Assembly (NCBI GenBank): GCA_963757125.1
Contig: CAVWQP010000001.1
Coordinates: 8,927 to 72,926 of the forward strand
Direction of reading: 5' to 3'
Length of the DNA stretch: 64,000 nt
Source of the DNA: CAVVSD01 sp963757125
GTDB lineage: Bacteria; Actinomycetota; Thermoleophilia; Solirubrobacterales; Solirubrobacteraceae
Under the pieces are notes generated by a model. That model was not told the DNA's origin. It made no database searches and saw nothing but the letters and a program-made list of their open reading frames with translations. How positions within the stretch are numbered: position 1 is the stretch's first letter; every line of letters begins with the position of its first letter. Below are positions 8,269 to 15,985 of the stretch, one piece after another. Made by a program: the position numbers and the translations under genes.

Positions 8269-8955
8269 ATGAGCGCGCCGAACCTCACCCGCCGGGAGCG
8301 CGTGCGGGAGCAGACCCTTCGCGAGATCGAGCAGCACGCGCTCGCGCAGGTCGCAGAGGGCGGCGTCGCCGCCCTGTCGCTCAACGCGATCGCCAAGGCC
8401 ATGGGCATGTCCGGCCCGGCGATCTACCGCTACTTCAGCTCGCGCGACGAGCTGCTCGCGGCGCTGATCACCGACGGCTACGCCGAGCTCGGCGAGGTCG
8501 TCACGGCCGCGGCCGCGGCGACCGCACGCCGCGCGCCGGCGAGGCGCCTCGCGGCTGTCGCCGACGCCTACCTGGCGTGGGCGCGCGCCAACCCGTATCG
8601 CTACGAGCTGCTGTTCAGCGTCCGGCCTGCGACCTACTCCGATCCGGCCGAGGCGATCGAGGCGATCCAGCCGGCGATGGTCGCCCTGCTCGAACTCCTG
8701 GGCGAGATCGCCGGCGAGGCCGGTGCGCCCAGGCCGGGCGCGAAGCTCGAGGGGCAGCTGCGGCGCTGGGCCGCCGCGCGAGGCGACGCCGACCCGCCGC
8801 CCCCGGGCGTCCTGAAGCTCGGCGTCCTCGCCTGGTCGCGACTGCACGGCATCGCGAGCCTCGAGCTGGCCGGCATCCTCGGGGACATGCAGCTCGACGC
8901 CGGCCTGCTCGCCCAGGCGGAGGTCGACGACCTCGTCGCGCGCGCCGCGTCCTAG
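8269..8955 (+). CDS. TetR/AcrR-family transcriptional regulator
   Basis: 228 residues. N-terminal HTH: REIEQHALAQVAEGGVAALS, then LNAIAKAMGMSGPAIYRYFS and RDELLAALI, the canonical TetR pattern. The C-terminal ligand domain matches TetR_C_33/WHG-type regulators (YLAWARANPYRYELLFS). Likely represses itself and the divergent oxidoreductase through the TGTTA-N7-TAACA site. Leaderless start; the stop shares CTAG with the convergent gene. Confidence 0.9.
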   Translation: MSAPNLTRRERVREQTLREIEQHALAQVAEGGVAALSLNAIAKAMGMSGPAIYRYFSSRDELLAALITDGYAELGEVVTAAAAATARRAPARRLAAVADAYLAWARANPYRYELLFSVRPATYSDPAEAIEAIQPAMVALLELLGEIAGEAGAPRPGAKLEGQLRRWAAARGDADPPPPGVLKLGVLAWSRLHGIASLELAGILGDMQLDAGLLAQAEVDDLVARAAS

Positions 8956-9329
8956 CCGACGACCCAGCGCACGATCCGCGCCCCGACCTCCTCGGGATGC
9001 TCCAGATGCAGGAAGTGCCCGGCCTGCTCGACGAACGCCATGTCATTCGCCGCGAGGACGGACCGCGCGTGCGACGACTTCAGGAGGAACAGGTGGAAGA
9101 AGCGCTTGAACTGCTCGTAGTCGGCGAAGAGCCGCTCGTCGAGCGTCAGCGGCGGGACTCCGATCGTCACCAGGCGCCGCCAGCGTTCCGGCGCGAGCGC
9201 GGGCAGCAGACGGCGCCACGTCCACGCCGAGTCGGGGAACCCGTGCAGGCAGAGCGCGAGCGGCCCGGTCCCGGACTGGACGACGCCGAACGCGATCCCA
9301 CCCGCCTCGACGCGCCCCTCGCTCAGCAC
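8952..9329 (-). pseudogene. alpha/beta hydrolase with two internal in-frame deletions
   Basis: 125 residues, against about 270-290 for intact relatives. It keeps the oxyanion-hole strand LALCLHGFPDSAWTWRRLLP, then jumps directly to PERWRRLVTIGVPPLTLDER, which in relatives follows the nucleophile elbow. A second jump joins NDMAFVE to QAGHFLHLEHPEEV, the final His region. The GxSxG nucleophile and the catalytic Asp are gone, so it cannot be a normal serine hydrolase. The frame, GTG start and leaderless -10 (TACGGT-N6-GTG) are intact, so a short protein may still be made. Confidence 0.7.
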
Positions 9330-9342
9330 GCCGCAACCGTAC

Positions 9343-9921
9343 TCAGCGCGTGCGGTACGTCGCGATGATCACGCCGGTGGTCGTCGTGACCGAGTCGACC
9401 AGCTCCAGGTCGGCGTCGGACCCCTCGCCGAACAGCCGCACCCCGCGACCCACGACGAGCGGGTGGATCATCAGGAGGTACTCGTCGATCAGGCCGTGAG
9501 GCTGCAGGGAGCGGATCAGCTCGCCGCTGCCGAGGATCGTGAGGTGCACGGACTCCTTGAGCGCACCGACCGCCTCGGCGACGTCGCCCTGGAGGACCGA
9601 GGCTCCCTCCCACTCCAGCGGGTCGCTCAGCGTCGTCGTTGCGACGTGCTTGCGCGCGGCGTTGATGCGCGCGGTGTTCGGCTCGTCGGGCGACGCGTTC
9701 GGCCACACGCTCGCGAGGTCCTCGTACGTGCGGCGGCCCATGAGGAGCGCGCTCTCACCGTCCGGCACGCGGGCGGCCATCGCCTTGCCCATGACCGCGT
9801 CGGCGTTGGCACTCGCCCATCCGCCGCGGTCGAAGCCGCCCCGGCGGTCCTCGTCGGGAGCCGCCGGGGCCTGGATGACGCCGTCGAGCGTCACGTGGTT
9901 CACCACCGTGATCGTTCCCAT
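9343..9921 (-). CDS. dihydrofolate reductase-like / RibD C-terminal domain protein
   Basis: 192 residues. Starts with ITVVNHVTLDGVIQAPAAPD, has ALLMGRRTYEDLASVWP, then VHLTILGSGELIRSLQPHGL, IDEYLLMIHPLVVGRGVRLF: the standard RibD_C / 'dihydrofolate reductase family' signature, an NADPH-binding fold. Members are usually of unknown substrate rather than true folate enzymes. Cytoplasmic, single gene on the minus strand. Confidence 0.88.
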   Translation of the reverse strand: MGTITVVNHVTLDGVIQAPAAPDEDRRGGFDRGGWASANADAVMGKAMAARVPDGESALLMGRRTYEDLASVWPNASPDEPNTARINAARKHVATTTLSDPLEWEGASVLQGDVAEAVGALKESVHLTILGSGELIRSLQPHGLIDEYLLMIHPLVVGRGVRLFGEGSDADLELVDSVTTTTGVIIATYRTR

Positions 9922-9959
9922 GCCATCCAGGACGAGGTGGCCGGCCCGGACTCATCGGA

Positions 9960-11006
9960 TCACGGGCACGGCAGCTCGGCGACGATCGTGGTGTCGCCGG
10001 CCGTGCTCGTGACCGTGAGGGCGCCATCGAGCGCCTCGACGCGGTGGCGCAGGCCGGTCAGCCCGCTGCCCGACGGGTCCGCCCCGCCAGGGCCCTCGTC
10101 GCGGATCGTGGCGAGCAGGAGGTCGTCCTGCAGCGTGAGCGTGACCTCGACCGGTGCGCGCGGCGCGTGCCTGGCCGCGTTGGCCAGCGCCTCGCAGACG
10201 ACGAAGTACGCGGCCCCCTCGACCACCGGCGCGAGCCGTCGGTCGAGGTCGGCATGCACCGTGACCTCGCCGGCCGACCGCGACGCCAGGGCCTCGACGG
10301 CCGCGGCCAGGCCGCGGTCGGCGAGGACGGGCGGCGCGATCCCACGGGCGAGGTCGCGCAGCTCGGCGATCGCGGCCCTGGTCTCGTCGTTGGCGCTGCG
10401 CAGGAGCCGGGCGACCTCGGGCTGCTCGACGAGCAGCATCTGGGCCATCCCGAGCTTCATGCTCAGCGTGATGAGCCGCGCCTGCGCGCCGTCGTGGAGC
10501 TCACGCTCGAGACGCTGCAGCTCCGCCGCCTGCGCCTCGAGCGCGCTGCGCCGCGTGCGGGTCAGCGTGTCGACGCGCTCCGTGAGCTCCAGCTCGCGGC
10601 CGCCGCCGCGCCGCAGCCAGATGCTGCGGCCGACGGCGTGCGTCGCGAGGATGGCGGCGGGGCCGAGCAGCGCGATCGCCGGCCAGGCGCCGTGGGCCCC
10701 GGTCAGGCCCCACAGCACCACGAGGATCCCCGCCACGATCCCCGTGATCACCGCGTGGATCGCGAGGGCCCGGCTCCGGCCGGCCGGCGTGGAACGCCAG
10801 ACCGACCAGAGGCCGCCGTGGACGGCGAGCGGGATGCACAGCCCGAACCACACCCACATGGGCCAGAACTCGCCCGCGTCGGTGAGGCCCCAGATCATCG
10901 TCACGACGAACCCGATGAGCGCGGTGATCGTGACGTGGATCGCGAGTGCCGCCGAGCGGTCGTCCATGGGCTCGCCGGGCATCGGGGTCAGGGCCTCAGC
11001 GGACAT
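9960..11006 (-). CDS. NarL-family (HisKA_3) sensor histidine kinase
   Basis: 348 residues. The N-terminal half has four hydrophobic segments arranged as two similar pairs (LAIHVTITALIGFVVTMIWG and LAIHAVITGIVAGILVVLWG), i.e. a duplicated 2TM unit. HisKA_3 follows, with His171 in LERELHDGAQARL, then a HATPase domain (YFVVCEALANAARHA; GSGLTGLRHRVEAL). Overlaps the upstream MMPL gene by 11 bp, so the two are translationally coupled. No partner response regulator is adjacent; the nearest candidates are at 21.5-22.7 kb. Confidence 0.9.
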   Translation of the reverse strand: MSAEALTPMPGEPMDDRSAALAIHVTITALIGFVVTMIWGLTDAGEFWPMWVWFGLCIPLAVHGGLWSVWRSTPAGRSRALAIHAVITGIVAGILVVLWGLTGAHGAWPAIALLGPAAILATHAVGRSIWLRRGGGRELELTERVDTLTRTRRSALEAQAAELQRLERELHDGAQARLITLSMKLGMAQMLLVEQPEVARLLRSANDETRAAIAELRDLARGIAPPVLADRGLAAAVEALASRSAGEVTVHADLDRRLAPVVEGAAYFVVCEALANAARHAPRAPVEVTLTLQDDLLLATIRDEGPGGADPSGSGLTGLRHRVEALDGALTVTSTAGDTTIVAELPCP

Positions 11007-13200
11007 CCGGGGCCACCTGCAGGCCGGCGCGCCGGGTCGCGCGCCGCGGGGCGCGCATGCCGCGCTCGCCGAGCAGCGTCACGACGGCCGGCAGCGCGAT
11101 GCCGCGGACGATCGTCGCGTCGATCAGGACGCCGGCCGCCAGCGTGATCCCGAGCATCTTCAGCTCGATGAGCGGCAGGGTCACGAACGTCGCGAAGATC
11201 GCGACCATGACCAGCGCGGCGCTCGTGACGGTGCGTGCGGTCTTCGCCACGCCCTCCGTCGCCGCCGCGCGGGGATCGAGGCCCGCCCGGCGCGCCTCGC
11301 GGATGCGCTCGAGGACCAGGATCGTGTAGTCCATCGAGAGCCCGAACAGGATCACGAAGGCCGTGATCGGCACCCAGTCGGTGACGGTCCCGGACGAGGT
11401 GAAGTCCAGGGCCTTCTCCGCCCACGTGTGCTGGAACACCGCGGTCAGCACGCCGTAGGTGGCGCCGACCGACAGCAGGTTGAGCGCGAGCACGCCCAGG
11501 GCCAGCGGCAGCGAGCGGAACGTCGCCAGCAGCAGCACCAGCGCGAGCACGAGGACGAAGCCGATGACGAGCGGCGTCGTGTCGCGCATGCGCCGGGTGA
11601 CGTCGACGCTGCTCGCCGCGTCGCCCGAGACGCGCATCGTCGCGCCCGGCGCGACCCGCTCGGCGGTCGGGGCGACGTCGGCCCGCAGCCGGCTCACGAC
11701 GGCCTTCTGGGCGTCGTCGTCGCCGTCGGGCATGGGGACGCTCACGAGCGCGGTGCGCCCGTTCTCTGCGACCCGGACGGAGATGTCGCCACGGCCGTCG
11801 GTGACCGTGCGCGCCCGCTCGCCCAGCGCCTCGAGACGCTTCTTCGCGGCGGGGGACGTCAGGTCGTCCGCGCGGACGACGAGCTCGGCGTTGTCCGGCG
11901 CGCCGGGGAACGCGGCCTCGATCGCGTGCTGCGCCTGCACGACCGGCTCGTGGTCGGGGAGGCTGTTGACGTTCTCGGACTGCTGCATGTCGATCGCCGG
12001 CACCGCGATGGCGCCGAGGATGCAGACCGTCACCACGAGCGCGGCGACCGGCCGGCCGGTGACGGCGTGGGCGATGCGCCCCCACACGCCGACCCGCGGC
12101 GGGCGGGCGGCGCGACGGCTGGCACGACGACGGGCGCCAGGCAGGCGGCCGCGGTCGATGCCGTCGCCCAGCTTCGCCAGGACGGCGGGCAGGACGGTCA
12201 CGGAGCCGACGACGGCGATCGCGACCACGAGCATCGTGGCGAGGGCCATCGAGGCGAACACCGCGAGACCGGTCACGAGCATGCCCGCGAGGGCGACGAT
12301 GACCGTGAGGCCCGAGACGACGACGGCGCGGCCGACGGTCGCCGACGTCGCGCGCAGCGCGGCGTCCGCCTCGCGGCCGTTGCGGCGCTCCTCGCGCTCG
12401 CGCCGGACGTAGAACAGCGAGTAGTCCACGCCGACCGCCAGGCCGATGAGGACGACGAGCGAGCCCGCGGCGTCGCCCATCGGGGCGACCTGCGAGATCA
12501 GGCCCATGCCGCCGATCGCGCCGGCGACCGACGTGATGCCGAGCAGCAGCGGCACGGACGCGGCGACGAGCGCGCCGAACGCGATGAACAGGATCACGAG
12601 CGTGATCGGCAGCGAGATCATCTCCGCCTTCTGCAGGTCCTTCTCGACGATCTGGTCGATCGTCGCGTCGATCGTGCCGGGGCCGGCGACCTGGACGCGC
12701 GCGTCCGGGTTGGCGGTGCCCGAGTCGGCGACGGCGGTCTTCAGACCGTCGACGTGCTTGCCCGCGTCATCGGGATCGCCGCGCAGGGTGACCTGGACCA
12801 ATGTGGTCTTCCCGCCCGCGGTGGAGAGGGACTTCACGTCCTGCGGGCCGCGGACGCTCGCGACCTCGGGGAGCTTCTCGGCGCGCCGCGTGATGTCCGC
12901 GGTCGCCTTGGCGGTGGTCGCCCGGTCGCCGGAGCGGACGAGGACGCTCTCGACGGCGGGATCGCGGAGGTCGGCGCGGTCGAGGAGCGCCTGCGCCTTC
13001 GCCGAGTCGCCGACGCCGCTCTGGGCCTCGGTCAGGGACTTGGTGCCGACCGTCGTCCCGGCGAAGACGAGACCGGCGATGAGCACGAGCCAGAGGACGA
13101 TGACCGTCTTCGGGCGGCGGGCCGAGGCGCCCGCGATCGCAGCGGTGGCACGTCCGAGGACGCCCACGCCCGGTGGTGTGGAAGGGGGGGTGGAGGGCAT
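10996..13200 (-). CDS. MMPL-family RND transporter
   Basis: 734 residues. One transmembrane helix (PKTVIVLWLVLIAGLVFAGT), a periplasmic-type domain, five helices, then the same arrangement repeated: the two-fold MMPL/SecDF-like pattern. Signature helices include GLAVGVDYSLFYVRREREER and FVILFGLSMDYTILVLERIR with the Asp-Tyr pair that carries protons. Likely exports lipids or hydrophobic compounds by proton motive force. Coupled to the sensor kinase immediately downstream. Confidence 0.9.
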   Translation of the reverse strand: MPSTPPSTPPGVGVLGRATAAIAGASARRPKTVIVLWLVLIAGLVFAGTTVGTKSLTEAQSGVGDSAKAQALLDRADLRDPAVESVLVRSGDRATTAKATADITRRAEKLPEVASVRGPQDVKSLSTAGGKTTLVQVTLRGDPDDAGKHVDGLKTAVADSGTANPDARVQVAGPGTIDATIDQIVEKDLQKAEMISLPITLVILFIAFGALVAASVPLLLGITSVAGAIGGMGLISQVAPMGDAAGSLVVLIGLAVGVDYSLFYVRREREERRNGREADAALRATSATVGRAVVVSGLTVIVALAGMLVTGLAVFASMALATMLVVAIAVVGSVTVLPAVLAKLGDGIDRGRLPGARRRASRRAARPPRVGVWGRIAHAVTGRPVAALVVTVCILGAIAVPAIDMQQSENVNSLPDHEPVVQAQHAIEAAFPGAPDNAELVVRADDLTSPAAKKRLEALGERARTVTDGRGDISVRVAENGRTALVSVPMPDGDDDAQKAVVSRLRADVAPTAERVAPGATMRVSGDAASSVDVTRRMRDTTPLVIGFVLVLALVLLLATFRSLPLALGVLALNLLSVGATYGVLTAVFQHTWAEKALDFTSSGTVTDWVPITAFVILFGLSMDYTILVLERIREARRAGLDPRAAATEGVAKTARTVTSAALVMVAIFATFVTLPLIELKMLGITLAAGVLIDATIVRGIALPAVVTLLGERGMRAPRRATRRAGLQVAPDVR

Positions 13201-13341
13201 GGGAGCACTCTCGTTTCGGAGCGCCGCCGTGTCGGTCCCGCGCTCCCCCGTCCTCGCGCCGCCGGCCCCCGTCCTCGCTCGGGGGTTATCCCCCGCCTCG
13301 ACGCGAGGCGTACGGTCGGGTCATCCACGAGAGGAGTCGTC

Positions 13342-13719
13342 ATGGGCCAGCCGGTCGTGCACTTCGAGATCATGGGCAAGGACGGGGAGGCGCTGAAGCG
13401 CTACTACGGCGAGCTGTTCGGGTGGGAGATCGACTCGAACAACCCGATGAACTACGGGATCATCGACCGCGAGCGCAACCTCACCGCCGACGGCATCGGG
13501 ATCGGCGGCGGCATCGGGCAGATGCCGGAGGGGATGGACGCGCCCAGCGCGCTCACCTTCTACGTCGAGGTCCCCGACGTGGAGGCGTCGCTCGCGAAGG
13601 CCGAGAGCATGGGAGGCACGCGCGCCATGGGCCCGATGGAGGTCATGGACGGGCTCGTGATCGGGGTCTTCCTGGACCCGGAGGGTCACCCCGTGGGAGT
13701 GATGACCTCGACGAGCTGA
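13342..13719 (+). CDS. VOC-superfamily protein
   Basis: 125 residues. VVHFEIMGKDGEALKRYYGE then LFGWEI is the classic start of short VOC (glyoxalase-like) proteins, and the end GVFLDPEGHPVGVMTS carries the metal-site strand. Start ATG 13342 has GAGAGGAG about 6 nt upstream, so this one uses a Shine-Dalgarno leader; TACGGT at 13310-13315 may be its -10. Substrate unknown. Confidence 0.87.
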   Translation: MGQPVVHFEIMGKDGEALKRYYGELFGWEIDSNNPMNYGIIDRERNLTADGIGIGGGIGQMPEGMDAPSALTFYVEVPDVEASLAKAESMGGTRAMGPMEVMDGLVIGVFLDPEGHPVGVMTSTS

Positions 13720-13760
13720 GGTCGCCGACGAGCTCTCAGCCCACGCTCAGGCATCCGAGC

Positions 13761-13766
13761 TAGCGT
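13761..13766 (+). promoter_or_regulatory. -10 element of leaderless tatA message
   Basis: TAGCGT, then 7 nt, then the GTG at 13774. Confidence 0.5.
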
Positions 13767-13773
13767 CCGGACG

Positions 13774-13959
13774 GTGATCGAAGGTCTCTTCCAGCCGACG
13801 CACCTCATCATCATCCTGGTGATCGCCCTGGTCGTCCTCGGACCGAAGCGGCTCCCGGAGGCCGGGCGTGGGCTCGGCGAGGCGATCCGCGGGTTCCGGT
13901 CCTCGTTCGACGACAAGGACGACCCGCCGCAGGTGCGCGACCGCGGCGACCGCGACTGA
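13774..13959 (+). CDS. tatA: Sec-independent (Tat) translocase subunit TatA
   Basis: 61 residues, GTG start. One transmembrane helix (LIIILVIALVVLGPKRLPEA) runs into the FGPKxLPExG-type hinge and the amphipathic helix GRGLGEAIRGFRSSFDD, the TatA/E signature; the tail is short and charged. It builds the pore for folded exported proteins. The Tat-type signal on the DUF1501 protein at 56634 is a potential cargo. No tatC in the window. Confidence 0.85.
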   Translation: MIEGLFQPTHLIIILVIALVVLGPKRLPEAGRGLGEAIRGFRSSFDDKDDPPQVRDRGDRD

Positions 13960-13974
13960 GCGGCGGACCGCCGC

Positions 13975-13996
13975 CGCGCCGGGGATCCCCGGCGCG
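13975..13996. terminator. bidirectional stem between convergent tatA and fasciclin genes
   Basis: A perfect 22-bp palindrome, CGCGCCGGGGATCCCCGGCG plus C and G ends, sits 15 nt after tatA and 18 nt after the fasciclin gene stop. There is no U-tract, so termination would rely on the stem alone. Confidence 0.5.
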
Positions 13997-14014
13997 ACAG
14001 CAGCGCCGAGCTGC

Positions 14015-14533
14015 TCAGGACGGAGGCAGCAGCACCCGGTTGATGACGTGGATGATGCCGTTCGAGGCGCGGACGTTCGTCTTGACGACGCGCGTCGAGC
14101 CGTTGAGGTAGACCTTGTCGCGGCGCACCGAGATCCGCACGGAGGCGCCGTTGAGGGTCTTGGCGCTCGTGAGCTTGACGACCTTCGAGGCCGGCACGCG
14201 CCCGCGGACGACGTGGTACAGCAGCACCGCCTTGAGCTTCGCCTTGTCCTGGGCGAGCGCGTCGAGGGTGGCCTTCGGCACCTTCGCGAACGCGGCGTTC
14301 GTGGGCGCGAAGACGGTGTAGCTGCCGCTCGACAGGGTGGAGGCGAGCCCGGCCGAGTTGACCAGCGAGACCAGCGTCGAGAACTGCGGGTCGCCTGCGG
14401 CGACCTCCACGATGGTCTTGTTGGTCCCCGCCTGCGTGTGGGGGCTGGTGGCCGCGCCGGAGACCGAGGTCACCGACAGCAGGCCGACGGCGAGTCCGAC
14501 AGCGGCGAGCGACGCTACGAGGCGTCGGGTCAT
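14015..14533 (-). CDS. secreted fasciclin (FAS1) domain protein
   Basis: 172 residues. Signal peptide at 1-28 (RRLVASLAAVGLAVGLLSV). A single FAS1 domain follows: FSTLVSLVNSAGLASTLSS, YTVFAPTNAAFAKVP, LKAVLLYHVVRGRV and ASNGIIHVINRVLLPP, all hallmark FAS1 motifs. Predicted cell-surface adhesion or secreted matrix protein. A strong GAGGAGGG ribosome binding site precedes the ATG. Confidence 0.93.
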   Translation of the reverse strand: MTRRLVASLAAVGLAVGLLSVTSVSGAATSPHTQAGTNKTIVEVAAGDPQFSTLVSLVNSAGLASTLSSGSYTVFAPTNAAFAKVPKATLDALAQDKAKLKAVLLYHVVRGRVPASKVVKLTSAKTLNGASVRISVRRDKVYLNGSTRVVKTNVRASNGIIHVINRVLLPPS

Positions 14534-14720
14534 GGAGAGCCCTCCTCAGGGAGTTGATGCATGGGCGTCGGTAGGTACGCGACCGAGCGCGGGGCGGTTG
14601 AGCTCCATCGCGCCAGGAGAATCGTCGTCGGCGAGAACCGATCCGCCGCCCCGGTCGTACATCGCTCGTGAGGTGCCCTGCACGACCGACCACGCCGTGA
14701 CGCCCCTCCGAGGGTCATCG

Positions 14721-15284
14721 GTGACCCGCGAGGACGCCGGCCCCGGGGCCGGGGCAGCCGCCGACCGCCGGCTCGCGGCGCGGCTGCTCGGCGACGACCC
14801 GCGTGCGCTCGAGGAGATCCACGCGCGCAGCGGCGCGGTCCTCTTCTCCTACCTGCGCCGCGTCCTGCGCGACGTGGGCACCGCCGAGGACGTCTTCCAG
14901 CAGGTGTTCGCCGAGGTGTGGCGGCGGCGCCTCGAGTACGACCCGGCGCGCAGCGCGATCACCACGTGGCTGTTCACGATCGCCCGCTCGCGTGCGCTGG
15001 ACGAGCAGCGGCGGCGTCACCCGCGGCCCGTCGATCCGGCCGCGCTGCCCGAGGCGGCGGAGCCGCCCGCGCACGACGCCGCGATCGACCGCTGGCTCGT
15101 GGCGGACCTGCTCGGCCGTCTCCCTGCGCTCGAGCGCGAGCTCCTGCAGATGCGGTTCTACGACGAGCTGTCGCAGACGGAGATCGCCGCGCGGACCGGT
15201 CTCCCCCTGGGCACCGTCAAGACGCGGATGGTCCGCGCGCTCACGCGGCTGCGCGAGCTCATGGACGAGGAGGGACTGCGGTGA
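14721..15284 (+). CDS. ECF RNA polymerase sigma factor
   Basis: 187 residues. Region 2: LRDVGTAEDVFQQVFAEVWR and SAITTWLFTIARSRALDEQR. Region 4: LERELLQMRFYDELSQTEIA then GLPLGTVKTRMVRALTRLRE. GTG 14721 is preferred over GTG 14697 because GAGGG lies 6 nt before it. Followed with a 4-bp GTGA overlap by its anti-sigma factor. Region 4 (DELSQTEIAARTGLPLGTVK) groups it with the SigK-type factors that pair with RskA-like anti-sigma proteins. Confidence 0.93.
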   Translation: MTREDAGPGAGAAADRRLAARLLGDDPRALEEIHARSGAVLFSYLRRVLRDVGTAEDVFQQVFAEVWRRRLEYDPARSAITTWLFTIARSRALDEQRRRHPRPVDPAALPEAAEPPAHDAAIDRWLVADLLGRLPALERELLQMRFYDELSQTEIAARTGLPLGTVKTRMVRALTRLRELMDEEGLR

Positions 15285-15967
15285 GCGCCGGTCCGTGGCC
15301 CGTCGATCCGGCAGCGGTGGCGCTCGAGCTCCTCGAGCCCGACGAGGTCCCGATCGCCGAGGCGCTGCTGCGAGACGACCCCGCCTTCGCCGCCGAGGTG
15401 GAGCGGCTGCGGAACACGACCGAGCGGCTCCCCGCCATCGACACGCTCGCGTGGTCGCCGCCACCCGCGCCTGCCCTCGACGTCGCGCGCGCGACGGGCC
15501 GCCCGCCGAAGGCCGTTCCCGCCCGTCGCTCGCGGAGGCCGCGGTGGCGCCTCGCGTTCGGATCGGCCATCGCACTCGCCGTGGTGGTCGCCGGCGTGAT
15601 CGTCCTGTCGGGCGCGGGGAGCCCGAGCGATCCAGCACCGCCTGCGGTCACGGCCCTGACGCTGCGACCCGTCGCCGGCGCCGGTGGAGGCGGCGAGATC
15701 GTCGTGCACGCGTCCGGGGATGCCGAGCTGCAGGCGCGCGGCCTGCGGCCGAACGGGACGCACGAGCACTACGAGGCCTGGCTGGCCGACCGGGGCGGGC
15801 GGATGGTGCCGATGGGCAGCTTCCGGGTCGGCGCGGACGGGAAGGCCGACGTGCACATGACCGTCGATGCCGATCTCGCGACGTTCGCCTTCGTCGACAT
15901 CTCGGTCGAGCCGGACGGTGGTCCTCCGACGCACTCGGGGACCTCGATCCTCCGTGCGCGTCTCTGA
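15281..15967 (+). CDS. RskA-like membrane anti-sigma factor
   Basis: 228 residues, GTG start. Residues 1-80 form a cytoplasmic helical region (VALELLEPDEVPIAEALLRD) that should hold the sigma factor. One transmembrane helix lies at about 90-112. The outer domain, from about 125, is RskA/anti-sigma-K-like (LRPNGTHEHYEAWLADRGG; MVPMGSFRVGADGKADVHM). No zinc HxxxCxxC motif. It overlaps the sigma gene and precedes the MMPL transporter by 18 bp, so the three form one operon. Confidence 0.85.
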   Translation: MSAGPWPVDPAAVALELLEPDEVPIAEALLRDDPAFAAEVERLRNTTERLPAIDTLAWSPPPAPALDVARATGRPPKAVPARRSRRPRWRLAFGSAIALAVVVAGVIVLSGAGSPSDPAPPAVTALTLRPVAGAGGGGEIVVHASGDAELQARGLRPNGTHEHYEAWLADRGGRMVPMGSFRVGADGKADVHMTVDADLATFAFVDISVEPDGGPPTHSGTSILRARL

Positions 15968-15985
15968 CGGCGGGCGCAGACCGGC

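Noticed and set aside
9463..13719. 1418-codon + strand frame
   Set aside because: Antisense to the RibD-like, kinase and MMPL genes; only its last 126 codons (VOC protein, 13342-13719) are real. Long shadow frames are expected at this GC content.
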